Positions 7,897 to 15,107 are shown, numbered from the stretch's first letter. The stretch: 19,497 nucleotides of DNA from DATJGF01 sp035495315 (GCA_035495315.1 DATJGF010000186.1:1-19497), one strand, 5' to 3'. The notes: generated by a model not told the origin, from the letters alone. Numbers and translations: made by a program.

Positions 7897-8695
7897 AGCC
7901 ATCGATCGGGTCACGAGTATACGCCGCATTGTAGCCGTCGTAATAAATTTTGCTCAACTTCACGTGCCCATCGACGAAGCCGGCGACACTTTCAGCATCA
8001 GAATAAAAAGGGCTGTTGCTCCGCCCGGTCTTGCTCTTGTGCCAGGATAGGGGCGCGTGAGCGGTCCATTCCATCACCAGCAATGTACGTTGCGGATGTT
8101 TCACCGCCGGCAATTGGAGGCCGGCGATGTTGGGCATCCCCGGCAAAGTAACACCGTTGTACACATAGCTGTTGAAATCAAATTTCGCGCTGAGGTGAAA
8201 CGGGAACGGTTCCGAATAGCCGCGATCCTCAGGACACGCAAACACCGTATCACCCTTGGAAGATTCCCCCGTCAGACCGGCATAGCGTTTCACCTGTTCC
8301 TTGTAGTACCACCAGAGACTGCGATTATCTCCGGGCGGAATCGTCGGAAGGGCCTGCCCGTTATCGCCACAGTAACTCAACACCGCCCGCGTTACCTGCT
8401 GCAGATTTGCTGAGCAGACCGCCAGCCGTGACTTCGTGCGACTGGCGGTCACCGCTGAAAAAACGATCGCGCAAACCGTCGTTACAAGGGCCAGGATGAC
8501 CACCAAATCGGTCAAGGTGAAGCCATGAGCCTGGCGACTGTGGTGGCTCGAAGCGACGCCACGGGTTGCCCTTGCATCGAGCCCCTGGCAGGTTGAAAAC
8601 CTGCGGTACGGCAGAGTGGAACTCTGCGCTACGAAAGTGGTTTGCCGCCGCCGCAGGTGACTGGCTGATGATAGCCGAGAAGAGTGCATCTTCAT
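7871..8695 (-). CDS. Type II secretion/type IV pilin-like pseudopilin with an unusually long leader
   Basis: The 274-residue protein has a prepilin cleavage site HG|FTLTDLVVILALV (cleavage after Gly58), a single hydrophobic N-terminal helix, paired Cys residues, and a C-terminal FVDGHVKL motif typical of the DUF1559-like/H-X9-DG pseudopilins abundant in Planctomycetes and Verrucomicrobia. Position +5 is Asp, not the usual Glu; the TD variant also occurs in verrucomicrobial homologues as far as I recall. The leader of 58 residues is very long. I see no alternative in-frame ATG, GTG or TTG closer to the cleavage site, and the ATG at 8695 forms an ATGA overlap with the upstream stop, which supports it. 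The leader is largely coded by an R2 double hairpin and a second inverted repeat, so the original start may have been displaced by the insertion. Its job, such as minor pseudopilin or surface assembly, is inferred from the family only. Confidence 0.82.
   Translation of the reverse strand: MKMHSSRLSSASHLRRRQTTFVAQSSTLPYRRFSTCQGLDARATRGVASSHHSRQAHGFTLTDLVVILALVTTVCAIVFSAVTASRTKSRLAVCSANLQQVTRAVLSYCGDNGQALPTIPPGDNRSLWWYYKEQVKRYAGLTGESSKGDTVFACPEDRGYSEPFPFHLSAKFDFNSYVYNGVTLPGMPNIAGLQLPAVKHPQRTLLVMEWTAHAPLSWHKSKTGRSNSPFYSDAESVAGFVDGHVKLSKIYYDGYNAAYTRDPIDGYDYQYSED
8545..8634 (-). repeat. R2 double hairpin plus second inverted repeat in the pseudopilin leader
   Basis: Two perfect hairpins lie side by side: GCAGGTT-GAA-AACCTGC (8588-8604) and GCAGAGT-GGA-ACTCTGC (8611-8627). 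On the minus strand they read in the same order as the copy in the helicase. Next to them, GGCTCGA (8545-8551) and TCGAGCC (8577-8583) form another inverted pair with a 25-base spacer. Together they code for about residues 21-51 of the pseudopilin leader. Confidence 0.78.
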
Positions 8696-9366
8696 TTCGC
8701 ATCCGGCCCGTGGCCCGCTTGGAGCGCCAGGTCAGCTTCATTAGCGGGTGTGACAGCCAAAAACCATTGATCAAAACAGCCGCGCATCGACCCCGCACCG
8801 GAAGACGTTGCTGCGGGGTGACGCCGGCTCACCACCGCGGCATGCAGTAGACCCTGACGGAACAACGTGTGCAAATCGACCTGGTCACTGAGACTCCCGG
8901 AACAAAAACCAATAATCGCCGGATTAATTTCACCCAGTCGCAGCCTTTGCGTTTCACTCAACAACGGTGGCCCCATCATCGACACAATCACGCTCCCTTT
9001 CGGTGTTTTGCGGATCAGCTCAAAAAAATCGCCTGCCGGTACTTCGACGGGCCTTAACGGATCCACTTGCAGAAGCTGCAGTGTTCGAATCGAAATATGA
9101 GCACGTTGCGCCGTATCGCGAAAACTCTGCAACAAAATATCGGACGCGGGGTTTTTGAAGGTGCTGGTATCGCGCGCAAGAAGAGTGATCTGGCCGCCCG
9201 GTTTCAGCAATGCCAGTGCCTGCTCTGCCAGGACGTGGCCCGCTGCCTTGTGCGGCTTGGGGTCAATCCCCGGCCCAAATCCACCGCGCGCCGTCAAATA
9301 GATCATGGCCACCCCGCCCAGCGCAACCAGACTCGCAATCGACCCAATGACCTTGCTATCACGCAT
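8692..9366 (-). CDS. Unknown membrane-anchored or secreted protein
   Basis: I do not recognise a named family. From the ATG at 9366 it has 224 residues. A hydrophobic N-terminal segment (VIGSIASLVALGGVAMIYL) acts as a signal anchor or uncleaved signal. The rest is soluble, with alternating strands and helices (GGQITLLARD, GSVIVSMMGPPLL, INPAIIGFCSGS) that recall a periplasmic binding-protein or Rossmann-like fold, but that is only an impression. An upstream in-frame ATG exists at 9474. The 36 extra residues lack family character and border a repeat-rich gap, so I prefer 9366. The stop overlaps the pseudopilin start as ATGA, implying translational coupling. A partner role with the pseudopilin is therefore likely. 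Confidence 0.6.
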   Translation of the reverse strand: MRDSKVIGSIASLVALGGVAMIYLTARGGFGPGIDPKPHKAAGHVLAEQALALLKPGGQITLLARDTSTFKNPASDILLQSFRDTAQRAHISIRTLQLLQVDPLRPVEVPAGDFFELIRKTPKGSVIVSMMGPPLLSETQRLRLGEINPAIIGFCSGSLSDQVDLHTLFRQGLLHAAVVSRRHPAATSSGAGSMRGCFDQWFLAVTPANEADLALQAGHGPDAK

Positions 9367-9461
9367 GGTGGAGACCCTGAGCCAGCCAGTTGATGCTGAA
9401 ACGTACCAATACCGGAGCGCGGAATTTATCGCAACCCGCCGCGCCCATGGGGATGCGGACT

Positions 9462-9633
9462 CTCTCATTAACACCCCGTTTCAGCGGGGTGCAGATGCGG
9501 AATAGACTGGTTCTAACCGCTTTAGCGGTTTCCGAGAAGCGTATTGGGCCAGTCAACCATTGGTAAACCGCCGAAACGGTTCGCATCGGTGCAGTGCCCG
9601 TCACCCAAAGCTGAAGCTCGGGGTTAATGAGAG
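9462..9633. repeat. R3 long inverted element, ends CTCTCATTAA / TTAATGAGAG
   Basis: CTCTCATTAA (9462-9471) is matched by its exact reverse complement TTAATGAGAG (9624-9633). Inside each end is a small hairpin: CACCCCG-TTT-CAGCGGGGTG on the left and an imperfect CCAAAGCTGAAGCTCGGGG on the right. The interior has AACCGCTTTAGCGGTT and imperfect relatives. It fills much of the 440-bp gene-free stretch 9367-9806. I see no coding sequence in it. Confidence 0.7.
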
Positions 9634-9683
9634 CAGATACTACCCGCGTGGATTCGGATTTGTCCTCCACAAGCGCGGTGTAC

Positions 9684-9701
9684 TGCTGGATAAATCCAGC
9701 A
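9684..9701. repeat. Perfect hairpin TGCTGGAT-AA-ATCCAGCA
   Basis: This 8-bp stem with a 2-base loop lies in the gap between the pseudopilin gene ending at 9807 and the unknown protein gene. A looser inverted pair, CGGCTG (9734 region) with CAGCCG (9764 region), follows. The hairpin spacing resembles the R2 family but the bases differ. The stretch 9634-9806 has no supportable gene. Confidence 0.55.
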
Positions 9702-9806
9702 CTGCACTTAGCATGTAGAGTAGTGCCCAGAAACGGCTGTAAACCGCTTGGTTCCCGATTTTCAGCCGGTGAATCGAGCGACGTGCAGCAAAACGCAATT
9801 CTGCGA

Positions 9807-10469
9807 CTAAAAAATCCCCCTGGGCTTGGAGAAGACGACATTAGTGGTTCCAGTGGAGAGCAAAAGACTAATCTGTTCGCGCAGAATAGGGGTCGTGGTC
9901 TTGCGAGCGCTCCCATCGCCCATCGCAAGGACGCCTGAATGAATATGAAGGGTTTGGTCCCACGCCGCATCAATCGAGCTTCCTAGAAATGTGCTCCAGG
10001 ACGGATCCAATCCGCCGCCCCCGCCGATCACATTGCGGTCACCGCACAAAATATCTTGCGTTCGGGCGTCAGTCGTACTCTGCCCTATGAAGTAGCTTAC
10101 GTTCAGGTCCCCGCGCATGGTCGTCCAATTCGTCGCCGCGCGCTTGGTTAAATCGTGCGGGCAGACGAAAATCGCGGTCGTTCGCAGTTCGTTGGAGCAA
10201 ACTCGGAAATTGTCAGTCCAGTCGGGCGAATCCTTGCTGCCGCCTTTGGCATAATCAACGTTCCAGGGGTATTTGTCCGCCTGATCGCCAGCCCAGAGCC
10301 GAAAGCCGAGGCTGATTTGCTTCTGGTTATTGACACAGCTGATGTCCTTGGCCTTCATTTTGGCCCGCGCCAGCGATGGCAACAACATACTCGCCAGGAT
10401 TGCGATGATGGCAATCACAACCAACAATTCAATCAACGTGAATGCTCGCGGTTTTGGGTGGTTTTTCAT
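9807..10469 (-). CDS. Type II secretion pseudopilin, H-X9-DG type
   Basis: The 220-residue protein starts MKNHPKPRA|FTLIELLVVIAIIAILASMLLP, a textbook class III prepilin leader of nine residues, with Ala instead of Gly before the cut and Glu at +5. The first helix is followed by ARAKMKAKDISCVNNQKQ, then a variable Cys-containing region. Near the C-terminus, H-IHSGVLAMG-DGS gives the H-X9-DG motif that names this large verrucomicrobial/planctomycetal family. These proteins are exported, trimmed by a prepilin peptidase and probably assembled in secretion pseudopili. ATG at 10469 is preferred over 10544 because the longer form would add 25 charged residues before the leader. The 233 bp upstream contain no gene, and a repeat-filled gap lies downstream, so this gene is probably transcribed on its own. 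Confidence 0.88.
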   Translation of the reverse strand: MKNHPKPRAFTLIELLVVIAIIAILASMLLPSLARAKMKAKDISCVNNQKQISLGFRLWAGDQADKYPWNVDYAKGGSKDSPDWTDNFRVCSNELRTTAIFVCPHDLTKRAATNWTTMRGDLNVSYFIGQSTTDARTQDILCGDRNVIGGGGGLDPSWSTFLGSSIDAAWDQTLHIHSGVLAMGDGSARKTTTPILREQISLLLSTGTTNVVFSKPRGIF

Positions 10470-10520
10470 AAGGGGCCTGTCACAGTTTTGCCCGCTGCTG
10501 TCCAGCCTGGACGAAGCTTC

Positions 10521-10555
10521 ATCATACATTCTCGATATAACCAAATGAAAGTCAA
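10521..10555 (-). promoter_or_regulatory. Weak promoter candidate upstream of the H-X9-DG pseudopilin
   Basis: On the minus strand TTGACT (10555-10550) is a good -35 match, but the hexamer 17 bp downstream (AGAATG) is poor. The nearby TATGAT (10526-10521) is a good -10 but sits 23 bp from TTGACT. Neither pair is ideal. The rest of 10470-10702 shows no gene or clear structure. Confidence 0.25.
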
Positions 10556-10702
10556 GGGGCTAAGCGGCGAACCAACGAATGACTGTGTACTTCTTTTGTC
10601 TTCCACAGAGCAAATTCGGTCGCGCCCACAATAACCCCAATCTCGCTACAATCAGCTCAATCTGACCCAATTGGCGCCTCCAAAACAGCAGAAGCCATAC
10701 CA

Positions 10703-12382
10703 TCATTGAGGCATCGAAACCACTTTCAAGGTAGCCTTGTCAAACCAGACCTCTCCCCCTACCGCCCGCAACTCACAAATGAATTCCACTTCGGTTGCAT
10801 CCGTTTCAACCTGAAAGTCCGTTCCCAACACGCGCCAGGATGAATCACCCACTAAATCATCCGATCGCCGCGTACTGCCGCCAATTCTTAACGCGGCACC
10901 CTGGTGTTTCCCGGACGCCAAAGGTTTGACCCCGCTGACGCGGGCTCTTCCTTCGAACCGATAATGTCCGCGATTGAGCACGGCCCTTGTCCGCCAGGAG
11001 GTTGAGGCCTCACTTCGCGTCATTATATGCAGCTCCGAAATTCCATCAGGGCTTTGGCCCATTTCCATCGTGCCGTCGTGCGGTTCCTCGGCTTTGACCC
11101 AGTTCTCTAAAAGTGCGTCGCCGTTCTCCAAAGAAAGGAGTTTGAGCTCAGGTTGGCACACATTTAGATCCAAATCGCGGCGCCGTTCTGCGATGCGTCG
11201 CTTGAGCGCGATGGCCTCATTCTGGATGCTGTCAAATTCGGCCACCGTCGCGAACGGCCGTAAAGAGGCCACCACGCGATCGACGCGTGTGGCGAGGAAA
11301 TCGGGGCGTAGCAGATTCGTGAGCAGAGTGGTGAAACACTCACGGTATCCAAGTTTCCCTTCCGGAATTTCGATTACCGCTTTGGCGACCAGCCCTGCCA
11401 TCCGCGGCTGCCATGGTGCCGACGGATTGCCAAAGAGTTGGTCCATGCCATCCGGAAGGAACATGATCTTCTGGGAATCGAGCTCTTCATAAACCCGGAA
11501 GTTATTTCGGGCCAGGCAATAACCATCGCGATGCCCGATCATGATTTCCATCGCCATAAACGAGATGAATTCCTTGGTAGCCAGGCTCTTGTTTAAAGCC
11601 GCCCAACGGTTTGAGATATTCGGATCTAAAGCCGCCATAGCCAGAGCCCGAAGCGCCTGTCGATCTCTCGCCTGTGCGCGCACCGAATTCCGCTTCAAGT
11701 GCTGGTTGACATCATGGCCCTCCTCCGGTTCATAAAGATTCCCGCCGGGATGGGAAAAGTGACACGACAGAAAATCCTCGGTGAAACCCTCCTTGAGCAC
11801 GTACAAACCCAGGCGCCGGCCATTCAACGTCACGAGGGCGCCGGCGACCCGCGGAGCCGGAATACCGGCCGCGCCGAAAAGTTCGCTTCCGAGGCGTTCG
11901 TTACAATAAGTAGGATCCTCAACCGAGTTGTTCAAATGCACTCGCCGCAGCCCGTGGAACTTCCGACCGGGGCTGAAGTGCTCGAAATCGACGGTCAAAG
12001 ATGGCTTATCATCCACCGGACGGAAGCTGCCGATGGCGCCTTTCAAATGGATGGCGACGTTCGTATAAACCACCTGATTTTCGCGGATCGTGGCGGAAAC
12101 AAATTGCCGCGGCTCCTTCTGCAGCACCTCCAGACCGGGAACACTAATTTCGATCTGGAGTTTCGCGACCGCGTCCTCGCGGAAAAGGTCAGCGCCAGGG
12201 AGAGCCTCGAGATATTTTCGTGCCTCGTGTTCTGGAGCAGCCTGCAGATTGCAGCAGATTGCAAATGCCATTAACTGCAGGAGACGACGCAAGGAGACTC
12301 CCACCAGTTCCATGGAGCCCGCAAATCGAATTGATCGGAGTCTCCTTATTGCGTCTCCTGCAAGGCTCAGAAATGGTGTCAT
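10703..12382 (-). CDS. Secreted CotH-kinase domain protein with C-terminal beta-sandwich
   Basis: A 559-residue exported protein with a CotH-kinase domain (about 70-400). CotH is an atypical secreted protein kinase of spore coats, and relatives are common in Verrucomicrobia. Seen here are IHLKGAIGSF (111-120), KPSLTVDFEHF (126-136), LGLYVLKEGF (191-200), HRDGYCLARNNFRVYEE (284-300) and FLPDGMDQLFG (308-318), the last two matching the catalytic/metal-binding Asp region of the family. The C-terminal part (about 410-555) looks like a carbohydrate-binding-type beta-sandwich. The ATG at 12382 is 13 bp after the upstream stop, with GAAGG overlapping that stop, so it is a plausible start. An internal ATG at 12313 would give a compact signal peptide, MELVGVSLRR then LLQLMAFAICCNL. 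Both versions contain residues coded by an R1 element. Activity and target are unknown. Confidence 0.85.
   Translation of the reverse strand: MTPFLSLAGDAIRRLRSIRFAGSMELVGVSLRRLLQLMAFAICCNLQAAPEHEARKYLEALPGADLFREDAVAKLQIEISVPGLEVLQKEPRQFVSATIRENQVVYTNVAIHLKGAIGSFRPVDDKPSLTVDFEHFSPGRKFHGLRRVHLNNSVEDPTYCNERLGSELFGAAGIPAPRVAGALVTLNGRRLGLYVLKEGFTEDFLSCHFSHPGGNLYEPEEGHDVNQHLKRNSVRAQARDRQALRALAMAALDPNISNRWAALNKSLATKEFISFMAMEIMIGHRDGYCLARNNFRVYEELDSQKIMFLPDGMDQLFGNPSAPWQPRMAGLVAKAVIEIPEGKLGYRECFTTLLTNLLRPDFLATRVDRVVASLRPFATVAEFDSIQNEAIALKRRIAERRRDLDLNVCQPELKLLSLENGDALLENWVKAEEPHDGTMEMGQSPDGISELHIMTRSEASTSWRTRAVLNRGHYRFEGRARVSGVKPLASGKHQGAALRIGGSTRRSDDLVGDSSWRVLGTDFQVETDATEVEFICELRAVGGEVWFDKATLKVVSMPQ
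12277..12361. repeat. R1 inverted-arm element in the signal-peptide region of the CotH gene
   Basis: The arms are 12277-12301 (plus) and 12361-12337 (minus), matching at 21 of 25 bases. The 85-bp unit is a shorter relative of the one at 2214-2337. On the minus strand it codes for residues 8-35 of the CotH protein, including the internal ATG at 12313 and the basic GVSLRRLL just before the hydrophobic core of the signal peptide. Confidence 0.82.
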
Positions 12383-12395
12383 AAACCGCGCGCCT

Positions 12396-13538
12396 TCAGT
12401 TAGACTTTCGGCGAATCACTACCAACGCATTAGCGCTGGGTCGTTCATCCCCTTCACTTGGGCTGTTGCGCACGCTTCCCAGCGCCCACAAGGTCGCCGA
12501 CCCACCGCCGTCGAGATTCGCCGCTTCTGAACACCCGAGCTTAATCAAATAATCGGCCAGTTCCGGAAACGTCATGCCCAGCGAGATATTGCTCTGACGT
12601 CCATCCACCTCAACGAGGTAGATATAATCCTTGTTCCATCCCACTGCACTGCGCGGGTGGCGCATATGCAGAAAACCGCTCCAGTGCATCGGCTTGCCTC
12701 CGTGAACCAGCGCCGGACCACCACCGATAGCGACCGACACGCCCGTTAGGTCCGGAACGGTTTCAGTCACGATGTGCAAGATCGCGCCCGGTTTCGTCAC
12801 CGGAACCGTCGAGGTCAGGCCAGGCCCGACCGACAGCACCATCGTCCCCGCCTCGACGTGACAATCGCCATTAGCACGAATTTCGCGAACCCTAGTGGCA
12901 ATCGTATTCCCAATCCGCAGCGGGTGGAATCCAGTGCGATTCGTGCTCTCCAGGATCAACTCGGCCCCACCGATCGTTCGAGTCGAATTGCCGATTGCCC
13001 ACGTGTATAAAACGGCGGCATCATCGGCGCGCGCCTGATTCAAACTGATCGGAGTGCTTTTCCCGTCCGGCCAGATCACCCGGAAGCGCGAGTACACGTT
13101 AGTCATTTGCGGGCTGCCCCCCGGCGCAACCCAAAAACAGGTGTGGCCCGCCGGACTGCTGACCACCTCGCCTTTATAAATCTGGAGGTCACGTGGCCGC
13201 CCTTCGTACTTCTCGCTCTTGTCGTAGAAATCTCCGTTGATGGCTGCCAAAGGTTGACCCAATTCACGAGGCAACGCCTTCAATTGCTCGGAAACTGTCC
13301 CCATCCCAAAGTTAGTCCCGCGCCCTAGTGTCGTGACGAACTCGAAGCCGCGGCTGCTACGGTCCAGCTTTACAATGTGAATCGACCACGGGATGTCGTC
13401 GATAACGACGTTTGTATAAGAGAACCAACGCTCGAACTTGTTAGGTTCGACGTTGGTGCCACTGGACCAGCCACTGGCAGCCAGCGAAAGCGACACCACT
13501 GACAAAATTCCTAAGAAAATTCTATGCCAATAGCGCAT
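12396..13538 (-). CDS. Secreted phosphodiester glycosidase (NAGPA family), second of tandem pair
   Basis: The 380-residue protein has a signal peptide (RIFLGILSVVSLSLAASG) and one phosphodiester-glycosidase domain. Family landmarks are NGDFY at 101-105, the AIGGGPALVHGG segment, HPRSAVGW at 294-301, VEVDGRQ at 309-315 and NLDGGGSATL at 341-350. Enzymes of this fold include mammalian uncovering enzyme (N-acetylglucosamine-1-phosphodiester glycosidase) and bacterial exopolysaccharide-related proteins. They hydrolyse sugar-1-phosphodiester bonds; the substrate is not known here. The start ATG shares its A with the TGA of the upstream paralogue (TGATG), so translation is coupled. The CotH-kinase gene follows 13 bp after the stop. 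It is clearly paralogous to its upstream neighbour (same order of motifs and similar lengths), suggesting an old tandem duplication. Confidence 0.9.
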   Translation of the reverse strand: MRYWHRIFLGILSVVSLSLAASGWSSGTNVEPNKFERWFSYTNVVIDDIPWSIHIVKLDRSSRGFEFVTTLGRGTNFGMGTVSEQLKALPRELGQPLAAINGDFYDKSEKYEGRPRDLQIYKGEVVSSPAGHTCFWVAPGGSPQMTNVYSRFRVIWPDGKSTPISLNQARADDAAVLYTWAIGNSTRTIGGAELILESTNRTGFHPLRIGNTIATRVREIRANGDCHVEAGTMVLSVGPGLTSTVPVTKPGAILHIVTETVPDLTGVSVAIGGGPALVHGGKPMHWSGFLHMRHPRSAVGWNKDYIYLVEVDGRQSNISLGMTFPELADYLIKLGCSEAANLDGGGSATLWALGSVRNSPSEGDERPSANALVVIRRKSN

Positions 13539-14782
13539 CAGTGCCGATCTTCAGCATCTCCTGTTCCGCTCGCTGCCCTCTTTAAAACCACAATCGCATT
13601 TGCAATCTCCCGCTCCGCGCGATCACACGGATTATTTTGAACCTGGCCCTCATACCACAAAGTCGCCGACCCCCCCCCGTCCAGGTTCAATGCCTCCTCG
13701 CAGCCTAAGTCGATCAGGAACTTGGATAATTCATCTAAAGTCATGCCCACTGACAGGCCCTTCTGCCGACCATCAACCTCCACCAGAAAAAAAGAGTGTT
13801 CATTCCAGCCGATTGCACTTCGTGGATGACGCTCCAGCATCGAACTGAATTCGTAAGCTTCTGAGCTCATCGAGCGGGTCTTCTGACGGTTCCCTCCTAC
13901 AATGAGGATCGGACCTCCGCTGATCGCCATGCGGACCCCGCGCAGCGCCGGCGTCGATTCGGTAGAGATCCGCAAAACCGACCCGGTTTGTACGGTGGGC
14001 AACTTTGCCAGGAGTTTCGGACCTAGCGATAACACCATCCCTTCTGCCGGAACCGGCGTGTTTCCGCCCTCGTGAATCTGCTCTACTCGCGCCACGTAAG
14101 TCTGGCCAATCCGCAAAGGTAACCAGCGGCTGCCATCCGTCCGCGCCAGAACCAGTTCGCGCCCGCCGGCCATGTGCGTCGAAACTCCAATCGCCGGCGA
14201 GTACAGCTCAAGGCGATCAGCTTGCCGCTCACCGTTCAAGCCAAATTCCGTCGTCGTCCCGCCTGGCCAGGTTATCTGAAACCGTGACGCGACATTCGTC
14301 ATATGATACTGTCCAAGCGCATCCGTCCAAAAACTCGCTCCTCCGCAAGGTGCACTGATAAGTTCCCCGTTCACGATTTGAAGCCCGCGCGGCGCGCCGG
14401 CGAATGCTTTGTCTCGCTGATAAAAATCCCCATTAACTCCGGCGACGGACACGCCGCGGGCAGAATCGATCCGGGCCAACTGTTCGCTTAATGTCTCCAG
14501 ACCAATCGCACTGCCTTTAGCATGCACCGACTGGATTTGATAGACTGGATTGTTCCGCTGCATTTGCACGACATGAATCGACCAGGGAACCGACGTAATA
14601 CGATAATTGGTATACCAAATCGACGGCGAACTGCCGCTCGTTTGGGTATCTATTCCGGGACAAACCGCTCCTCCAAAAACCAGGCCACAAATCCAGAGCA
14701 CCAACACAACACGCATTAGGAAAATGCTTTGAAGACTGCGGGAGCAGAGGTCTTTGGCGAAACACATCGAAGGGCGCGGCAT
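13538..14782 (-). CDS. Secreted phosphodiester glycosidase (NAGPA family), first of tandem pair
   Basis: The 414-residue protein has an N-terminal hydrophobic segment (MRVVLVLWICGLVFGGA) acting as signal peptide and one phosphodiester-glycosidase domain: NGDFY at 117-121, AISGGPILIVGG, HPRSAIGW, VEVDGRQKG and NLDGGGSATL at 366-375. The chemistry is as for the downstream paralogue, to which it is translationally coupled by a 1-base overlap. The ATG at 14782 is the first start. ATG at 14716 would trim 22 residues and give a more ordinary signal peptide; neither has a clear Shine-Dalgarno sequence, so the start is open. The three Gly codons of DGGGS are GGG GGG GGG, a run of nine G at 13678-13670, unlike the mixed Gly codons at the same place in the paralogue. 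A slip here would change the last 40 or so residues, starting within the motif. Confidence 0.88.
   Translation of the reverse strand: MPRPSMCFAKDLCSRSLQSIFLMRVVLVLWICGLVFGGAVCPGIDTQTSGSSPSIWYTNYRITSVPWSIHVVQMQRNNPVYQIQSVHAKGSAIGLETLSEQLARIDSARGVSVAGVNGDFYQRDKAFAGAPRGLQIVNGELISAPCGGASFWTDALGQYHMTNVASRFQITWPGGTTTEFGLNGERQADRLELYSPAIGVSTHMAGGRELVLARTDGSRWLPLRIGQTYVARVEQIHEGGNTPVPAEGMVLSLGPKLLAKLPTVQTGSVLRISTESTPALRGVRMAISGGPILIVGGNRQKTRSMSSEAYEFSSMLERHPRSAIGWNEHSFFLVEVDGRQKGLSVGMTLDELSKFLIDLGCEEALNLDGGGSATLWYEGQVQNNPCDRAEREIANAIVVLKRAASGTGDAEDRH
13670..13678 (-). repeat. Nine-G homopolymer in the DGGGS motif of the glycosidase gene
   Basis: There are nine consecutive C on the plus strand, read as G on the coding strand (GAC GGG GGG GGG TCG). 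It is the longest homopolymer I noticed in the window and falls on the family's signature motif. Confidence 0.9.
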
Positions 14783-14837
14783 TACTTAACAGCAAAAATG
14801 CTACTCCGGCTTTCGGCTTTACAGCAACTAGTTTTGG

Positions 14838-14960
14838 GTAGCGCAGGCTTTTAGCCTGCTGTGCCGCCGACTTTCAGTCGGCATCTCGGGAATTGGAGAA
14901 ACCCAGCAACGACTGCGCAGTTGAAAACCTGCCATACAGCAGGCTAAAAGCCTGCGCTGC
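14838..14960. repeat. Inverted pair of R2 double-hairpin units
   Basis: The left unit has GCAGGCT-TTT-AGCCTGC (14843-14859) then GCCGACT-TTC-AGTCGGC (14866-14882). The right unit runs the opposite way, with GCAGTT-GAAA-ACCTGC (14917-14932, imperfect) then GCAGGCT-AAA-AGCCTGC (14938-14954). The outer hairpins of the two units have the same stem, so they can also pair with each other across the whole element. It lies between the divergent glycosidase and dnaK genes, in a 380-bp gene-free stretch (14783-15162). The part 14783-14837 shows nothing clear. Confidence 0.8.
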
Positions 14961-15061
14961 AGCAGATGTGACCCCGACTGTGTGTCAAACTGGCCCAAGA
15001 GTAGGGACAATATGTCACACTTGTCACAGTAATCCAACGCCACATCTAGGCAGCTATTAAA

Positions 15062-15090
15062 TTGTAACTTATTGTACATAAGCATATTAT
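15062..15090 (+). promoter_or_regulatory. Sigma-70-like promoter upstream of dnaK
   Basis: TTGTAA (15062-15067) and TATTAT (15085-15090) are 17 bp apart in a locally AT-rich stretch. The predicted RNA start is near 15097, giving a leader of about 65 bases. A direct repeat TGTCACA occurs just upstream (15013-15019 and 15022-15028) and could be a regulator site. No CIRCE operator is visible. Confidence 0.5.
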
Positions 15091-15107
15091 AAATAAAGCA
15101 CCCGGTG

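Noticed and set aside
7522..8151. 209-codon plus-strand open frame opposite the glycosidase and pseudopilin
   Set aside because: Antisense to two well-supported genes, without motifs or a start signal.
8361..8798. 145-codon minus-strand open frame containing SAEFHSAVPQVFNLP
   Set aside because: That peptide is R2 repeat read in another frame; the frame overlaps the pseudopilin and the unknown protein gene, both better supported.
9359..9973. 204-codon minus-strand open frame across the repeat-rich gap
   Set aside because: It runs through R3 and hairpin sequence and overlaps the pseudopilin gene end; no protein features.
14838..14960. CRISPR array
   Set aside because: The repeats are inverted hairpin pairs with no regular spacers and no cas genes nearby.
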